A stretch of 64,000 bases of DNA from Meghimatium bilineatum (lineage: Eukaryota > Mollusca > Gastropoda > Stylommatophora > Philomycidae): positions 69,501 through 133,500 of the forward strand of contig CM067312.1 in the NCBI GenBank assembly GCA_034231615.1, in the 5' to 3' direction. Positions 10,100-20,830 of the stretch are shown here, in pieces (position 1 is the first letter of the stretch; the number at the start of each line of letters is the position of its first letter). A program made the position numbers and the translations under genes. The notes beneath the pieces were generated by a model, which saw nothing but the letters and a program-made list of their open reading frames with translations, was not told the origin of the DNA and made no database searches.

Positions 10100-12560
10100 A
10101 AGTCAGTCCAGACAAACAACAGGAGGTTCGAGAGAACCAGCAAAACATTGGACAAGGCGAACCTATACCTGAAGTCATGGAGGCACCAATCACAATGAGA
10201 GAACTGGAGCATGCAATATCCAAATTGAAATTGAAAAAGTCCCCTGGAGCTGATGGAGTGTCCAATGAAATGATTAGAAACCTGGGAATTGCAGCAAGAG
10301 CAAAGCTACTGCAGATCTTTAACACAAGCTGGTCCACGGGTAATGTACCACAAGCGTGGAGAGAAGCAGTAATGATACCACTGCTCAAATCAGGAAAATA
10401 TGGCAACACAGTCTCCAACTACAGGCCCATCAGCCTCACAAGCTGTCTATGCAAAACAATGGAACGCATTACCAATCTTAGGATGCAGTGGTACCTTGAA
10501 AGTGAAAACCTTCTGGTATCACAACAAGCAGGTTTCAGACAGTGCTACTCTACTGAAGATCAGGTCACCTACCTCTCCCAAGAGATTGAGGATGCCTTCC
10601 AAGAAAAGAAACTGGTACTAACAGCATGGATAGACCTCAGAAAAGCATTTGATAAGGTCTGGAAAGAAGGGCTCCTAAAGAAATTGCGAAATTGCAGGGT
10701 TAGCTCAAGAATGTACAAATGGGTAAAAGCATACCTGCATAATAGAAGAGACAGGGTACAATTAGATGGTCGCAAGAGCAAGAAAGTTCTACTGCGTCAT
10801 GGAGTCCCCCAGGGAGGAGTCCTGTCACCCACCCTTTTCTTGGTTTACATCAATGACCTAGTTGCTGAACTACCACATGGGATCAAAGTGGCAATGTATG
10901 CTGACGACCTGGTGATCTGGTGCATGGAAGAACATGCAACAGTGGCCACTAAACAAATACAAAGAGCTATCGATGCCCTAACCTTATGGGCTAATAGATG
11001 GTGCGTCAGCATAAACACAGATAAGTGCAGCACTACACTTTTTACCCTCTCACCAAAACAAAAAGACGGTCATATTAAAATAGATGGAGAGCTCTTGAAA
11101 GAAGACAAACAACCCACATACCTCGGAGTTACTTTTGATGATAAACTGACATGGAAGCAGCACATAAACAAAGCAACAACAAAAGCCAGGAGGAAGTTCA
11201 CTATCTTGAGAAAACTAAGTGGAACCACATGGGGAGCCAGTGGGAATATACTCAGTAAAGTTTACCATCAGGGCATAAGACCACACCTGGAATATGGTTC
11301 AGCTGCGTGGTGTCCTGCATCAAACACCACATTACAAGATCTAGATAAAGTGCAAAACCAGGCACTTAGAATAATGCTGGGAGCAATGAAATCAACACCC
11401 ATAGCAGAGATGCAGAAAATGGGAAGAATGCAAACACTTGGCGAACACAGAGACACAAAAGTACTATTTCAGGCAGAAAAGTTTCAGTGTATGCCAAGTC
11501 ATCCAATGAAGGAAAGATTCCAAAATCTAGCAATGGGACGATTGAAAAGAAGCAGCTTTATCCATCAAGCTAAAAGACTTCGCAGACAACTTACAGACCT
11601 ACCTGAAGTTGACAGCCCCTTAAGGCCTGTAACAGAACAAACCCTGTGGAGTGAAAGACATGGAATGCCAATATACATTCAGACCCATGTGAAAGGAATA
11701 CTAAGCGAGGACGAACAGAACAGTGTGCAGCGAAGGACAGTCACCCTCAGTTTCCTGGATGAGGAATATCCACAAGATATATGGGTCAGAGTATACACAG
11801 ATGGGTCAGCACAGAATGCCGTGAGGAATGGAGGTGCAGGTGTATATATAGAATATCCACACAAGCCTAGAGATACAATCAGAACACCGACAGGAAAATT
11901 CTGCAATAATTATGATGCAGAAATCCAGGCAATTATTGTGGCAGCTAAAAAACTGCTGAACTCCAACTCTGACCTACAGCCTGTGGTATTCCTGACAGAT
12001 GCAAGGTCAGTGCTTCAAGCTCTCCAGTCTGAAAAACTACTTAGCGAATTGTCTTACCAGTATAGGGTAACCATGCAGTGGATACCCTCTCACTGTGGAA
12101 TACCAGGAAATGAAAAAGCAGACCAACTGGCTAAGGAAGGTGCTGCCGAAGACCAACCAGATATACCTATCACCTATCATCAGAAAAAACAGATGATCAA
12201 GTCAACAAGAAAGCCACAAACAACAACACAAGATGACTATCATATTATGAACAGACCAGAACAAGTTATAATTCTATGTCTCAGAACAGGATACAACCGA
12301 CTCCGCAGTCACATGTATACAAAGTTCAAGATTGGCAACACAGCCATGTGTACATGTGGACAGGCAGCACAGAGTGCCAAACATATACTTCAAGAGTGTT
12401 CTGAGCATGAAACGCTGAGGCAGACATATTGGCCAGAGGAAACAACACTGGAATCAAAACTCTATGGGACACTGTATGAACTACAAAAGACAGTGAGTTT
12501 TATTAAGGAAACAGAATTACAGATATAGACATGTTCCAAGTGAAAGAAAGAAGAAGAAGA
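10100..12560 (+). mobile_element. I-like LINE insertion, 5'-truncated, with 8-bp TSD
   Basis: The element is flanked by agtgtaac at 10092-10099 and 12561-12568. It begins just upstream of the RT domain, so endonuclease and leader are missing through 5' truncation. It ends with gaaagaagaagaagaag, the (GAA)n-type tail shared by this family. The target is a minisatellite. RT plus RNase H with simple-repeat tail places it near the I superfamily. The exact clade is inference. Confidence 0.85.
10177..12528 (+). CDS. I-like LINE polyprotein (RT-RNase H-CCHC), 783 codons open
   Basis: A retrotransposon ORF with all recognised catalytic boxes of both enzyme domains. RT boxes: SPGADGVSNEMI, YRPISLTSCLCKTMERI, QAGFRQCYSTEDQ, AWIDLRKAFDKVW, HGVPQGGVLSPTLF, the catalytic MYADDLVIW and YLGVTFDDKLTW. 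RNase H: VYTDGSAQN, YDAEIQAI, FLTDARSV and GNEKADQLAKEG, giving the full D-E-D-D set. The C-terminus has a zinc-knuckle-like CTCGQAAQSAKHILQEC. The frame is open upstream of the chosen ATG to the insertion boundary, so this start is a truncation artefact. Compared with the copy at 31.96-34.02 kb it lacks six codons (TDLKK region) just after LQS.KL in RNase H. The element cannot be autonomous because the endonuclease is gone. Confidence 0.9.
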   Translation: MEAPITMRELEHAISKLKLKKSPGADGVSNEMIRNLGIAARAKLLQIFNTSWSTGNVPQAWREAVMIPLLKSGKYGNTVSNYRPISLTSCLCKTMERITNLRMQWYLESENLLVSQQAGFRQCYSTEDQVTYLSQEIEDAFQEKKLVLTAWIDLRKAFDKVWKEGLLKKLRNCRVSSRMYKWVKAYLHNRRDRVQLDGRKSKKVLLRHGVPQGGVLSPTLFLVYINDLVAELPHGIKVAMYADDLVIWCMEEHATVATKQIQRAIDALTLWANRWCVSINTDKCSTTLFTLSPKQKDGHIKIDGELLKEDKQPTYLGVTFDDKLTWKQHINKATTKARRKFTILRKLSGTTWGASGNILSKVYHQGIRPHLEYGSAAWCPASNTTLQDLDKVQNQALRIMLGAMKSTPIAEMQKMGRMQTLGEHRDTKVLFQAEKFQCMPSHPMKERFQNLAMGRLKRSSFIHQAKRLRRQLTDLPEVDSPLRPVTEQTLWSERHGMPIYIQTHVKGILSEDEQNSVQRRTVTLSFLDEEYPQDIWVRVYTDGSAQNAVRNGGAGVYIEYPHKPRDTIRTPTGKFCNNYDAEIQAIIVAAKKLLNSNSDLQPVVFLTDARSVLQALQSEKLLSELSYQYRVTMQWIPSHCGIPGNEKADQLAKEGAAEDQPDIPITYHQKKQMIKSTRKPQTTTQDDYHIMNRPEQVIILCLRTGYNRLRSHMYTKFKIGNTAMCTCGQAAQSAKHILQECSEHETLRQTYWPEETTLESKLYGTLYELQKTVSFIKETELQI

Positions 12561-12568
12561 AGTGTAAC

Positions 12569-12606
12569 TAGTGTGTTTCTTTGACATTGCTTATATTTCA
12601 GTTAAC
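12569..12606. repeat. Right flank of the minisatellite split by the LINE
   Basis: The unit tgtttctttgacattgcttatatttcag continues the array left at 10099. Confidence 0.65.
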
Positions 12607-12726
12607 TCATTCCTCCCGTAAAAATGATATATCATTGCAGATAGAACCCCCAATCCGGACATATCCACCATTATTCATTCTCAAAGATATGCCATCTATA
12701 TTTGCTTCATTTGGATCATAAATGAC

Positions 12727-13373
12727 AAATAGTAACTTATTTAGCCACTTAACATTTAGAAATCTGGCTAAGAAAAGGAAACCCTTGTGGTACTGTGTGA
12801 TTAGACATGTGTGACATATTTATTTTAAATTAAAATTCTAACAAGATAGGTTCAGCTTTTCTGAAATTAGCAAAATGACTTCATCTTCCACTATTAAGAG
12901 AGTTCCAAGATATAGCAAACATCAGGCTTTATTTTTCTTTGAGAGTTTTATAATTTGAGACATTATTTCAAGTGGTGTGTAGGAAAACATTTTTTTTCTA
13001 TTTTGACAGTGGAGATTACCAATTTGTTGAAAAGTGAAAAAGAAATAGGCCTATACCTAATCTGGTAAGAGACAAATAGCTAATAAATTCTAAAACTGTT
13101 CCTTCTGATATTGTTTCTGAAGAATCAGATAGACCTAGTGAAAGCAATTTGAAATTTCTGTATTTCAATAAAATGTCTGCATTTAGCATTTTTTTAAAAA
13201 CCAAAAAAAAACCCAATTTTTTTTTGCCCCTCAATATGAGCATGTGAGATAAAAACGACCACATTAGTAACCGAAATCCACATTAATACGAAAAGTCTAA
13301 ATCTGTGCTAGTTGACACCAATGAAATAGAGTTAAACCTAATGATAATATTGAGTGGAATAAAGTTCAACATT
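12727..13373 (+). repeat. Dispersed repeat, copy A
   Basis: This stretch matches 25345-25633 plus 27638-27850 in the same orientation. Shared words include aggttcagttttct.aaat near 12850 and 25450, gtttta.aattg.ga.a.tatttcaag, and gataggcctagtga. Copy B is split by an RTE LINE insertion. No coding sequence recognised. The family is unknown (possibly a DNA transposon). Confidence 0.7.
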
Positions 13374-14080
13374 GAAAATCCAATACTTGGGAATATTTCG
13401 TAGATCCTAAAGTTTCGAAATATTTTGTTCAGTTCCGAAATTTGACATGAAACACAAAAAATTATTTATAGCAGTAATAAATCTACTTTATTAAGATTAA
13501 ATATCAAAATGTCAAGACAAGTAAAACTGAGGGTGAGTAGAACAAAATATACGTAAACAAAATATTTGTATATCTAACATTGCTGTTTGTGGTGTAATTT
13601 TTGTATTTTGTTGCTACAAGGTTGATTATTGCATGACCACATTTCTCTAATTACATTTCTCTATCTGGGATGTCTCCATTACCCTTTTCATCTCCCAATG
13701 GCACCTACAAGGTAGTAGTTGTTTTGTATAGAGTTTTCTCTCTTAAGAAAGTTGTCTTACCGGACTTATGAGACTTTCCTACACAAGTGTTTCCTCCAAA
13801 CCCTACCCTACCCCAAACCCACCCCCATCGGCGCCTTCCTGGAGTAGTGTCAGTGACCCCACTCCAGCAACCTGAGCTTATAGTGGTTCATTCTTGCTTG
13901 TTGCTGCCAGTCACTGGACACAAGGTGTATTTCAGTGGGGATATCAGCGCCGCCTGATATCCCGTCCTGTCTTCATTGGCAGCAACACCGGTTTCTGTGT
14001 AAGTACAAATCATTACATGGATATACTGCTATACATGGATATAATATGGATATATTACATGGATATATGTTCTTTTCATT
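13374..14080. other. Non-repetitive sequence, no gene recognised
   Basis: Includes a C-rich patch near 13798-13832 and a short palindrome gatatcagcgccgcctgatatc-like at about 13940-13962. No supported gene. Confidence 0.5.
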
Positions 14081-14084
14081 TTTA

Positions 14085-14456
14085 TTCTGGTCATACTGGG
14101 GTTAGAAGAAATGAGAGAGCCGATTTATTGGCAGGCAATGCGGTGATAAATGGCACATTGCTGAGAAGAGATAAAGCAGACTTAATGAAGGCAGTAATAA
14201 ATTCATTTCAAGATGCAGATGATGCCAATGAGGCTGAGAATGTACACATACAGAATACAGAGAATGTTAGAAATGGGAGTGTCTAGAGGTGAGGGAAGGA
14301 AAAGTAAATTTTTTGGAAAGTCCAGACGATCACACAATCAACACCTGACTGGGACTCTGTTTCTACATACACTGGGATGGCTGCTGGAGCGGAGGGCGGA
14401 GCACTTATGGGAATCTCCTGCGTGCTGTGAAGCCAGTTTCTATTCAAGAATAAAGA
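14085..14456 (+). mobile_element. LINE RNase H C-terminal relic (family of 4.94-5.81 kb)
   Basis: The reading begins SGHTGVRRNERADLLAGNAV (RNase H last-Asp motif) and continues RRDKADLMKAVINSFQDADD and AENVHIQN, with a one-base frame change to RMLEMG and RRSHNQHLTGT. It matches the minus-strand relic at 4.94-5.34 kb closely. It lies directly before a minisatellite array. No TSD was identified. Confidence 0.7.
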
Positions 14457-14670
14457 ATTTGATATCACTTAGATTTCAGTATCAGTAGTTGTTTCTTTGA
14501 TATTACTTATTCGATTTCAGTGTAAGTAGTTGTTTCTTTGATGTTACTTAGATTTCAGTTAAGTATTTGTTTCTTTGATATTGCTTAGAATTCAGTGTAA
14601 GTAGTTTGTTACTTTGATATTACTTAGATTTCGGTGTAAGTAGTTTGTTACTTTAAAATTACTTAGATTT
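14447..14670. repeat. 40-bp minisatellite
   Basis: Tandem units of roughly 40 bp, word ctttgatattacttagattt followed by cagtgtaagtagtttgt. Same family as the array split by the LINE at 10.1 kb. Confidence 0.8.
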
Positions 14671-15182
14671 TTATTCTTTTATTATACTTACTCTATCGCT
14701 TTTTCTTTTACTCTTTTCTTTGTTCTTAAAGTATGTTTGTTCTTTTTTCTCCATTTTTTTCTTTCTTATCTTATCGCCCATATTGTTTTTTTGTTTGCTT
14801 CTCTCACATCATGATTCTCTGTTTGTAATATTCTTTTCTTATTGTTTGTTTTTGTCCTGAACAAGACTTTTTTGTCGAAACAGCATTTGTTTCTGTGATG
14901 TCATTAGTGTGTTTTATATTGAGCAGCAACACTCTCTACATATTTCTGCTTTATTTCCCCTTAACATGCCACATTTGTTTCAGATAGGTCAGCAACCTAC
15001 ATATGCTGTTACATTAAGTTTCTGTAGAAGTTACAATATCAAATAAACATATCTACATAAACAGCCTGCAAATAATTTCTGCACATTTAGAGGTCTTCAT
15101 CTTTCAGCAAGTCCTAGTTCAAATGCAGCAAATACCAATGTTGAAAAAGTTTGTGATGCCTGAAACTATTATTAAATATTGT
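14671..15182. other. T-rich spacer, nothing recognised
   Basis: Pyrimidine-rich sequence (tttcttttattcttttc-like). No gene or repeat family supported. Confidence 0.55.
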
Positions 15183-15496
15183 CAATCTGCTGATGCCCCT
15201 AAAAATAATACAAACATTGATGGAGAGGGCAATAAAGTACAAAATGACATTTGATGGTGAGGTGTCAGACAAGGATGTGTAATGTCACCTATTTTTTCTT
15301 CCTATATACAGAGGATATTATGCAAAATATAGAAAGCATGTCAGAAATAGCAATTGGAGGTAACAATCTTAATAATCTATGATAAACTGACAATAAGTTC
15401 TGATTCAACAAGAACTTCAAGCCCTGCTAGATATGGTAGTACAAGAATGTGAAAACAAAAGCTTCAGTCTAAACAGGAAGAAAACAGAAGTAATTG
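15183..15496 (+). mobile_element. RTE-like LINE fragment (left half of a split copy)
   Basis: Frameshifted RT: VSDKDV..CHLFF, a decayed RQGCVMSP-type motif, then LQALLDMVVQECENKSFSLN and RKKTEVIA. The same RTE continues after the I-like insertion at 19789 (NKYTPPRCNINDAKL) and again after a second insertion at 20233 (YLGTILTSDGR). The break at 15496 coincides with an I-like LINE target duplication. Confidence 0.75.
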
Positions 15497-16580
15497 CCCC
15501 AGCACCGTGCAGTGGTGATGAGGCTTAGTTCAACCATCAGGGGCTGGAAACTAAGACTGGTCGGGCAGTCCCATTTGAGCAGGACCATAGTCCTGCCGAA
15601 GTAAGCAGAGTGCTGAAGACGGAGGCATCCAGCCAAAAGGCGCACAGATAATCAGGATGCCACACACAAAACACAATGGAAACATGTCTGTATCTATAAA
15701 AAGTTATGGTGCCTGCCATGTGGCGGACGTTCAGGCAGGGACGGTGCCGGGCCCTATACCTCGAAAGGGCCCAACCTCAGTTACTGAAAGTCCTCAATTG
15801 CCTCGAGGAGCCAGGAGGCAAGGGAATAGAGCTACTGGCCAAACAAACAAATGACCAATAAAAATAATGCACTGGAATGCTGAGGGTGTCAACAGTAAAA
15901 GAGATGGATAAAGCAAAAAATTGGAACTTGAAAATGTCCTCAATGAAGGTCATGCAAAATATAGAAAGCATGTCAGAAATAGCAATTGGAGGTAACAATC
16001 TTAATAATCTATGATAAACTGACAATAAGTTCTGATTCAACAAGAACTTCAAGCCCTGCTAGATATGGTAGTACAAGAATGTGAAAACAAAAGCTTCAGT
16101 CTAAACAGGAAGAAAACAGAAGTAATTGCCCCAGCACCGTGCAGTGGTGATGAGGCTTAGTTCAACCATCAGGGGCTGGAAACTAAGACTGGTCGGGCAG
16201 TCCCATTTGAGCAGGACCATAGTCCTGCCGAAGTAAGCAGAGTGCTGAAGACGGAGGCATCCAGCCAAAAGGCGCACAGATAATCAGGATGCCACACACA
16301 AAACACAATGGAAACATGTCTGTATCTATAAAAAGTTATGGTGCCTGCCATGTGGCGGACGTTCAGGCAGGGACGGTGCCGGGCCCTATACCTCGAAAGG
16401 GCCCAACCTCAGTTACTGAAAGTCCTCAATTGCCTCGAGGAGCCAGGAGGCAAGGGAATAGAGCTACTGGCCAAACAAACAAATGACCAATAAAAATAAT
16501 GCACTGGAATGCTGAGGGTGTCAACAGTAAAAGAGATGGATAAAGCAAAAAATTGGAACTTGAAAATGTCCTCAATGAAG
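15320..16580 (+). repeat. 632-bp direct tandem duplication
   Basis: 15320-15948 and 15952-16580 are identical as far as I can compare, offset exactly 632 bp. Each copy has about 177 bp of RTE sequence, the LINE target duplication and about 450 bp of the I-like 5' leader. The duplication therefore post-dates the LINE insertion. Sequence identity suggests it is recent, or an assembly artefact. Confidence 0.9.
15524..15596 (+). promoter_or_regulatory. Structured 5' leader of I-like LINE (two hairpins)
   Basis: CTTAGT at 15524-15529 can pair with ACTAAG at 15550-15555, enclosing an inner CC/GG stem. A second perfect 7-bp hairpin, GCAGGAC-cata-GTCCTGC, lies at 15579-15596. Both hairpins recur in the leader of the 40.7-44.8 kb element. 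A regulatory role (transcription, translation or self-cleavage) is inference. The duplicate copy is at 16156-16228. Confidence 0.5.
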
Positions 16581-16602
16581 AACAAGTTAATATATGCTGT
16601 AT

Positions 16603-19600
16603 CCAAGAAACACACCTCAGAGGCTACCAGTGCTACCGATCTGACTGAAAGGACAGACGAATGGGTGGTATTCTGACACTTGTTAAAAACAATATCAGCG
16701 AATGTCAGCTGGAAGTATATATGGAAGGGCAGAATACCAGATGCTCCACCTAAAAACAGACAGTGCAGAATTCCATCTTCTGAACTACTACTGCCCAAAT
16801 GATAAACCATTGGCACTAGACACAATTCCAGATAAAGAGAGACTTATGGTGTGTAGTGACTTCAACAGCCACTCTCAGAGCTGGGGCTACGACCATATCG
16901 ACAAGAGAGGTGAGGAACTTGAGAGCTGGCAGGATGAAAATAATCTCATCCTTATTAACCAGCCAGCAGACTCACCAACCTTCTACTCGAGAGCATGGCA
17001 CACCACCTCTACACCAGATCTGGCATTCCACTCACCAGGCCTGGAATGGAACAACACACGTGTCGTTGGAAAGCAGCTTGGGGGTAGTGACCACAGACCA
17101 GTATTTCTGGAAATCCACAATGAATTTACCAAGGACAGCAGCACGCTCACTAGGTGGAACTATAAGAGGGCAGACTGGAAAATGTACCAGAATTTAACCA
17201 GTGTTCTAGCTAAGGACATGAACTTGGACAAAGACATCAATAGAGCAGTGAGTGAATTTAATAGATGTATACTACATGCTGCTAGTAAAACCATACCCAG
17301 GGGGGCACGCAAGAACTACAAACCCTACTGGAATAATGAACTGGAAAAGCTGCAAAATGAGATGGAAACATCTAGACAGCAGGCAGAGAACAGACCTAGC
17401 CAAGAACATCACAACAAATATCAGCAAACAAAGGCTAAATTTCAAAGAGCCAAGTTACAAGCCAGACGGAGCAGCTGGAAAGAAAAAACAGAGTCGCTGA
17501 ACCTAGAAAGAGATACTAGGAAATTATGGAAACTTGTAAAACAACAAAATGATGAAGGTACAGGGACAAATACCAGGATCACACTTTATATAGATAGAGA
17601 CATTTTAACAGGTAAACATGCAGCTGATTATTTTGCAGATTCCTTTGAAGAAGACAATAACATCAAAGTCAGCCCAGACAAACAACAGGAGGTTCGAGAG
17701 AACCAGCAAAACATTGGACAAGGTGAACCTATACCTGAAGTCATGGAGGCACCAACCACAATGAGAGAACTGGAACATGCAATATCCAAATTGAAAATGA
17801 AAAAGTCCCCTGGAGCTGATGGAGTGTCCAATGAAATGATTAGAAACCTGGGAATTGCAGCAAGAGCAAAGCTACTGCAGATCTTTAACACAAGCTGGTC
17901 CACAGGTAATGTACCACAGGCGTGGAGAGAAGCAATAATGATACCACTCCTCAAATCAGGAAAAGATGGCAACACAGTTTCCAACTACAGGCCCATCAGC
18001 CTCACAAGCTGTCTATGCAAAACAATGGAAGGCATTATCAATCTTAGGATACAGTGCTACTCTACTGAAGATCAGGCAACTTACCTTTCCCAAGAGATTG
18101 AGGATGCCTTCCAAAATAAGAAACTGGTACTAGCAGCATGGATAGACCTCAGAAAAGCATTTGATAAGGTCTGGAAAGAAGGGCTCCTAAAGAAATTGCG
18201 AAATTGCAGGGATAGCTTCATAGCTCAAGAATGTACAAATGGGTAAAAGCATACCTGCATAATAGAAGAGCCAGGGTACAATTAGATGGTCGCAAGAGCA
18301 AGAAAGTTCTACTGCGTCATGGAGTCCCCCAGGGAGGAGTCCTGTCACCCACACTTTACTTGGTTTACATCAATGACCTAGTTGCTGAACTACCACATGG
18401 GATCAAAGTGGCAATGTATGCTGACGACCTGGTGATATGGTGCACGGAAGAACATGCGACAGTGGCCACTAAACAAATACAAAGAGCTATCAATGCTCTA
18501 ACCTTATGGGCTAATAGATGGTGCGTCAGCATTAACACAGATAAGTGCAGCACTACACTCTTTACCCTCTCACCAAAACAAAAAGCCGGTCATATCAAAA
18601 TAGATGGAGAACTCTTGAAAGAAGACAAACTACCCACATACCTCGGAGTTACTTTTGATGATAAACTGATATGGAAGCAGCACATAAACAAAGCAACAAC
18701 AAAAGCCAGGAGGAAGTTAGCTATCCTGAGAAAACTAAGTGGAACCACATGGGGAGCCAGTGGGAATATACTCAGTTAAGTTTACCAGCAAGGCATAAGA
18801 CCACACCTGGAATATGGTTCAGCTGCATGGTGTTCTGCATCAAACACCACATTACAAGATCTAGATAAAGTGCAAAACCAGGCACTTAGAATAATGTTGG
18901 GAGCAATGAAATCAACACCCAGAGATGCAGAAAATGGGAAGAATGCAAACACTCGGCGAACGCAGAGACACAAAATTACTCAGGCAGAAAAGTTTCAGTG
19001 TATGCCAAGTCTTCCAATGAAGGAAAGATTCCAAAATCTAGCTATGGGGCGACTGAAAAGAAGCAGCTTTATTCATCAAGCTAAACAACTCCGCAGACAA
19101 CTTACAGACCTACCTGAAGTTGACAGCCCCTTAAGGCCTGTACCAGAACAAACCCCGTGGAGTGAAAGGCATGGAATGCCAATATACATTCATACCCATG
19201 ATGCAAGGTCAGTGCTTCAAGCTCTCCAGTCTGGAAAACTAACAGACTTGAAAAAACTACTTAGCGAATTGTCTTACCAGTATAGGGTAACCATGCAGTG
19301 GATACCCTCTCACTGTGGAATACCAGGAAATGAAAAAGCAGACCAACTGGCTAAGGAAGGTGCTGCCGAAGACCAACCAGATATACCAATCACCTACCAT
19401 CAGAAAAAACAGATGATCAAGTCAATAAGAAAGCCACAAACACCAACACAAGATGATTATCCTATTATGAACAGACCAGAACAAGTTATAATTCTACGTC
19501 TCAGAACAGGACACAACCGACTCTGCAGTCACATGTATACAAAGTTCAAGATTGGCAACACGGCCATGTGTACATGTGGACAGGCAGCACAGAGTGCCAA

Positions 19601-19739
19601 ACATATACTTCAAGAGTGTTCTGAGCACGAAACGCTGAGGCATACATATTGGCCAGAGGAAACAACACTGGAATGAAAGCTCTATGGGACACTGTATGAA
19701 CTACAAAAGACAGTGAGTTTTATTAAGGAGACAGAATTA
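16603..19739 (+). pseudogene. I-like LINE polyprotein (EN-RT-RNase H), broken
   Basis: The APE-type endonuclease region shows ICCIQETHL at its start, LLNYYCPNDKPL, VCSDFNSHSQSWGYD and GSDHRPVFLEI. The RT follows (SPGADGVSNEMI, YRPISLTSC, AWIDLRKAFDKVW, then frame change, MYADDLVIW). RNase H keeps only the last part (DARSVLQAL, GNEKADQLAKEG) and the CCHC motif. Lesions visible against the 10.1 kb copy: loss of about 57 bp at 18053 between two CAG words, an extra 8 bp near 18212 that shifts frame, a stop at 18777, further frame changes near 18930-18970, loss of several hundred bp at 19199 between ATG words that removes the first RNase H motifs, and a stop at 19674. Confidence 0.85.
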
Positions 19740-19788
19740 CAGATATAGACATGATTCAAGTGAACGAAAGAAGAAGAAGAAGTAATTG

Positions 19789-19861
19789 TTGTTTCAAATA
19801 AATACACACCTCCAAGATGCAATATCAATGATGCAAAATTAAGTCAAGTAGACAAAGTCAA
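19789..19861 (+). mobile_element. RTE-like LINE fragment (middle piece)
   Basis: Continuation of the RTE interrupted at 15496: SNKYTPPRCNINDAKLSQVD. It is interrupted again at 19861 by a SINE-like insertion. Confidence 0.7.
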
Positions 19862-20221
19862 AACTGAGTACCTCTGTGATGGCAAAGGTACCAAGTTTGA
19901 TCCCTGCCACAGGCAATTGTGCATCCAAACTGCTCAGAAAACAATGCCATATCAGTGAACATATTTATATTGCCTCCGCCAAAGATGGATGTGTCAGGCT
20001 ATTGACACAAACAAAATGGCAACACAACGTGTTTCAATTCTCTGGACTACATACTGCTGGAAATCTAATAGGATCATGGTCCTGCTACAAGTGAGATCCA
20101 GCAGGAGTTTGAGAATGAATGCTGAAGCAAAGGAAGATATTTCCTAGAAAATCACTACAGCCACAAAATGTTTGGTTGATGGCTATATCCTGAATAGGAT
20201 ATATAAAAATATTTATTTTTA
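19862..20221 (+). mobile_element. SINE-like insertion with 11-bp TSD
   Basis: Flanked by gacaaagtcaa (19851-19861) and gataaagtcaa (20222-20232), one mismatch. The first 50 bp have tRNA-promoter-like boxes: tgatggcaaaggt as a weak A box and agtttgatccc as a B box. The internal block 19985-20140 matches the inverted copy at 1201-1356, including the aggatcatggtcct hairpin. This suggests a tRNA-headed SINE, or a chimera with a LINE leader. No coding potential. Confidence 0.55.
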
Positions 20222-20232
20222 GATAAAGTCAA

Positions 20233-20830
20233 GTATCTTGGCACTATTTTAACATCAGATGGTAGGTGTTCTAATTAGATCAAGAACAGGATAATAGGTC
20301 AAATGAACATTTCAAAAAATGAGAAAAATTCCATGCAATAGAGTAATATTAATGCAAATGTGATTTTGTGTGCTGGGATGTTATATTGAGCCAATCTTTC
20401 CTTATCAATGCAAAGCATGGACAGTAAACAAAAGTGTCCAAGATAATCTAGAGTCAACTGACATGAGGTTTTTAAATGAGTTTGAGAAAAATGATAAAAA
20501 TTTCAAGGACAGTCAAGAAAACGTAAGTACATGTTCTCAGAGATGTAAAACAACAAATTATAGCACAAATTAGAAGCAGATAATCAAGATTTCTAACGCA
20601 TGTGATGAGAGAAACAAAACTTGAAATTTAGTAACCACTGGAAAGATCAAGGGAAGAAGAGACAGAGGAAGACAAATAGAGAAATTTCTGGATGGGCTGT
20701 CACTGTGGCACAAAAATAAGTCATCAACTGAACTTGTTAACAAAACAAGAGACCGAGAGTTGTGGAGAAGGATGATCGTCTACACTACTCGGCATGGCAC
20801 CTGATTGATCACATGACAACTGAACTGTCA
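20233..20830 (+). mobile_element. RTE-like LINE 3' part (right piece)
   Basis: Reads YLGTILTSDGRCSN, then CYIEPIFPYQCKAWTVNK, LESTDMRFL, a GHVMRE-like motif near 20600, GRGRQ..KFLDGL and the C-terminal RDRELWRRMI.YTTRHGT with stop. These are the RT thumb and C-terminal conserved segments of RTE-like LINEs. Several frameshifts are present. Just after the stop a roughly 70-bp block (ctacactactcggc...) is repeated (20790-20850 and 20850-20905). Confidence 0.75.

Larger units (their letters stand above)
15497..19777 (+). mobile_element. I-like LINE, near full-length, inside an RTE copy
   Basis: Flanked by agaagtaattg at 15486-15496 and 19778-19788 (the agaa part may belong to the tail). It contains a structured 5' leader (present twice through the 632-bp duplication), then endonuclease, RT, RNase H, CCHC and a GAA-rich tail. 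There is no separate gag-like ORF1 between leader and endonuclease. Several internal lesions make it inactive. Confidence 0.85.

Noticed and set aside
10083-12000. Antisense frames within the I-like RT region
   Set aside because: They mirror the conserved sense ORF and recur in every copy; shadows of RT-RNase H.
12595-12680. piggyBac-type end (TTAA followed by ctcattcctcccg)
   Set aside because: No partner inverted end or second TTAA could be found, so the call is unsupported.
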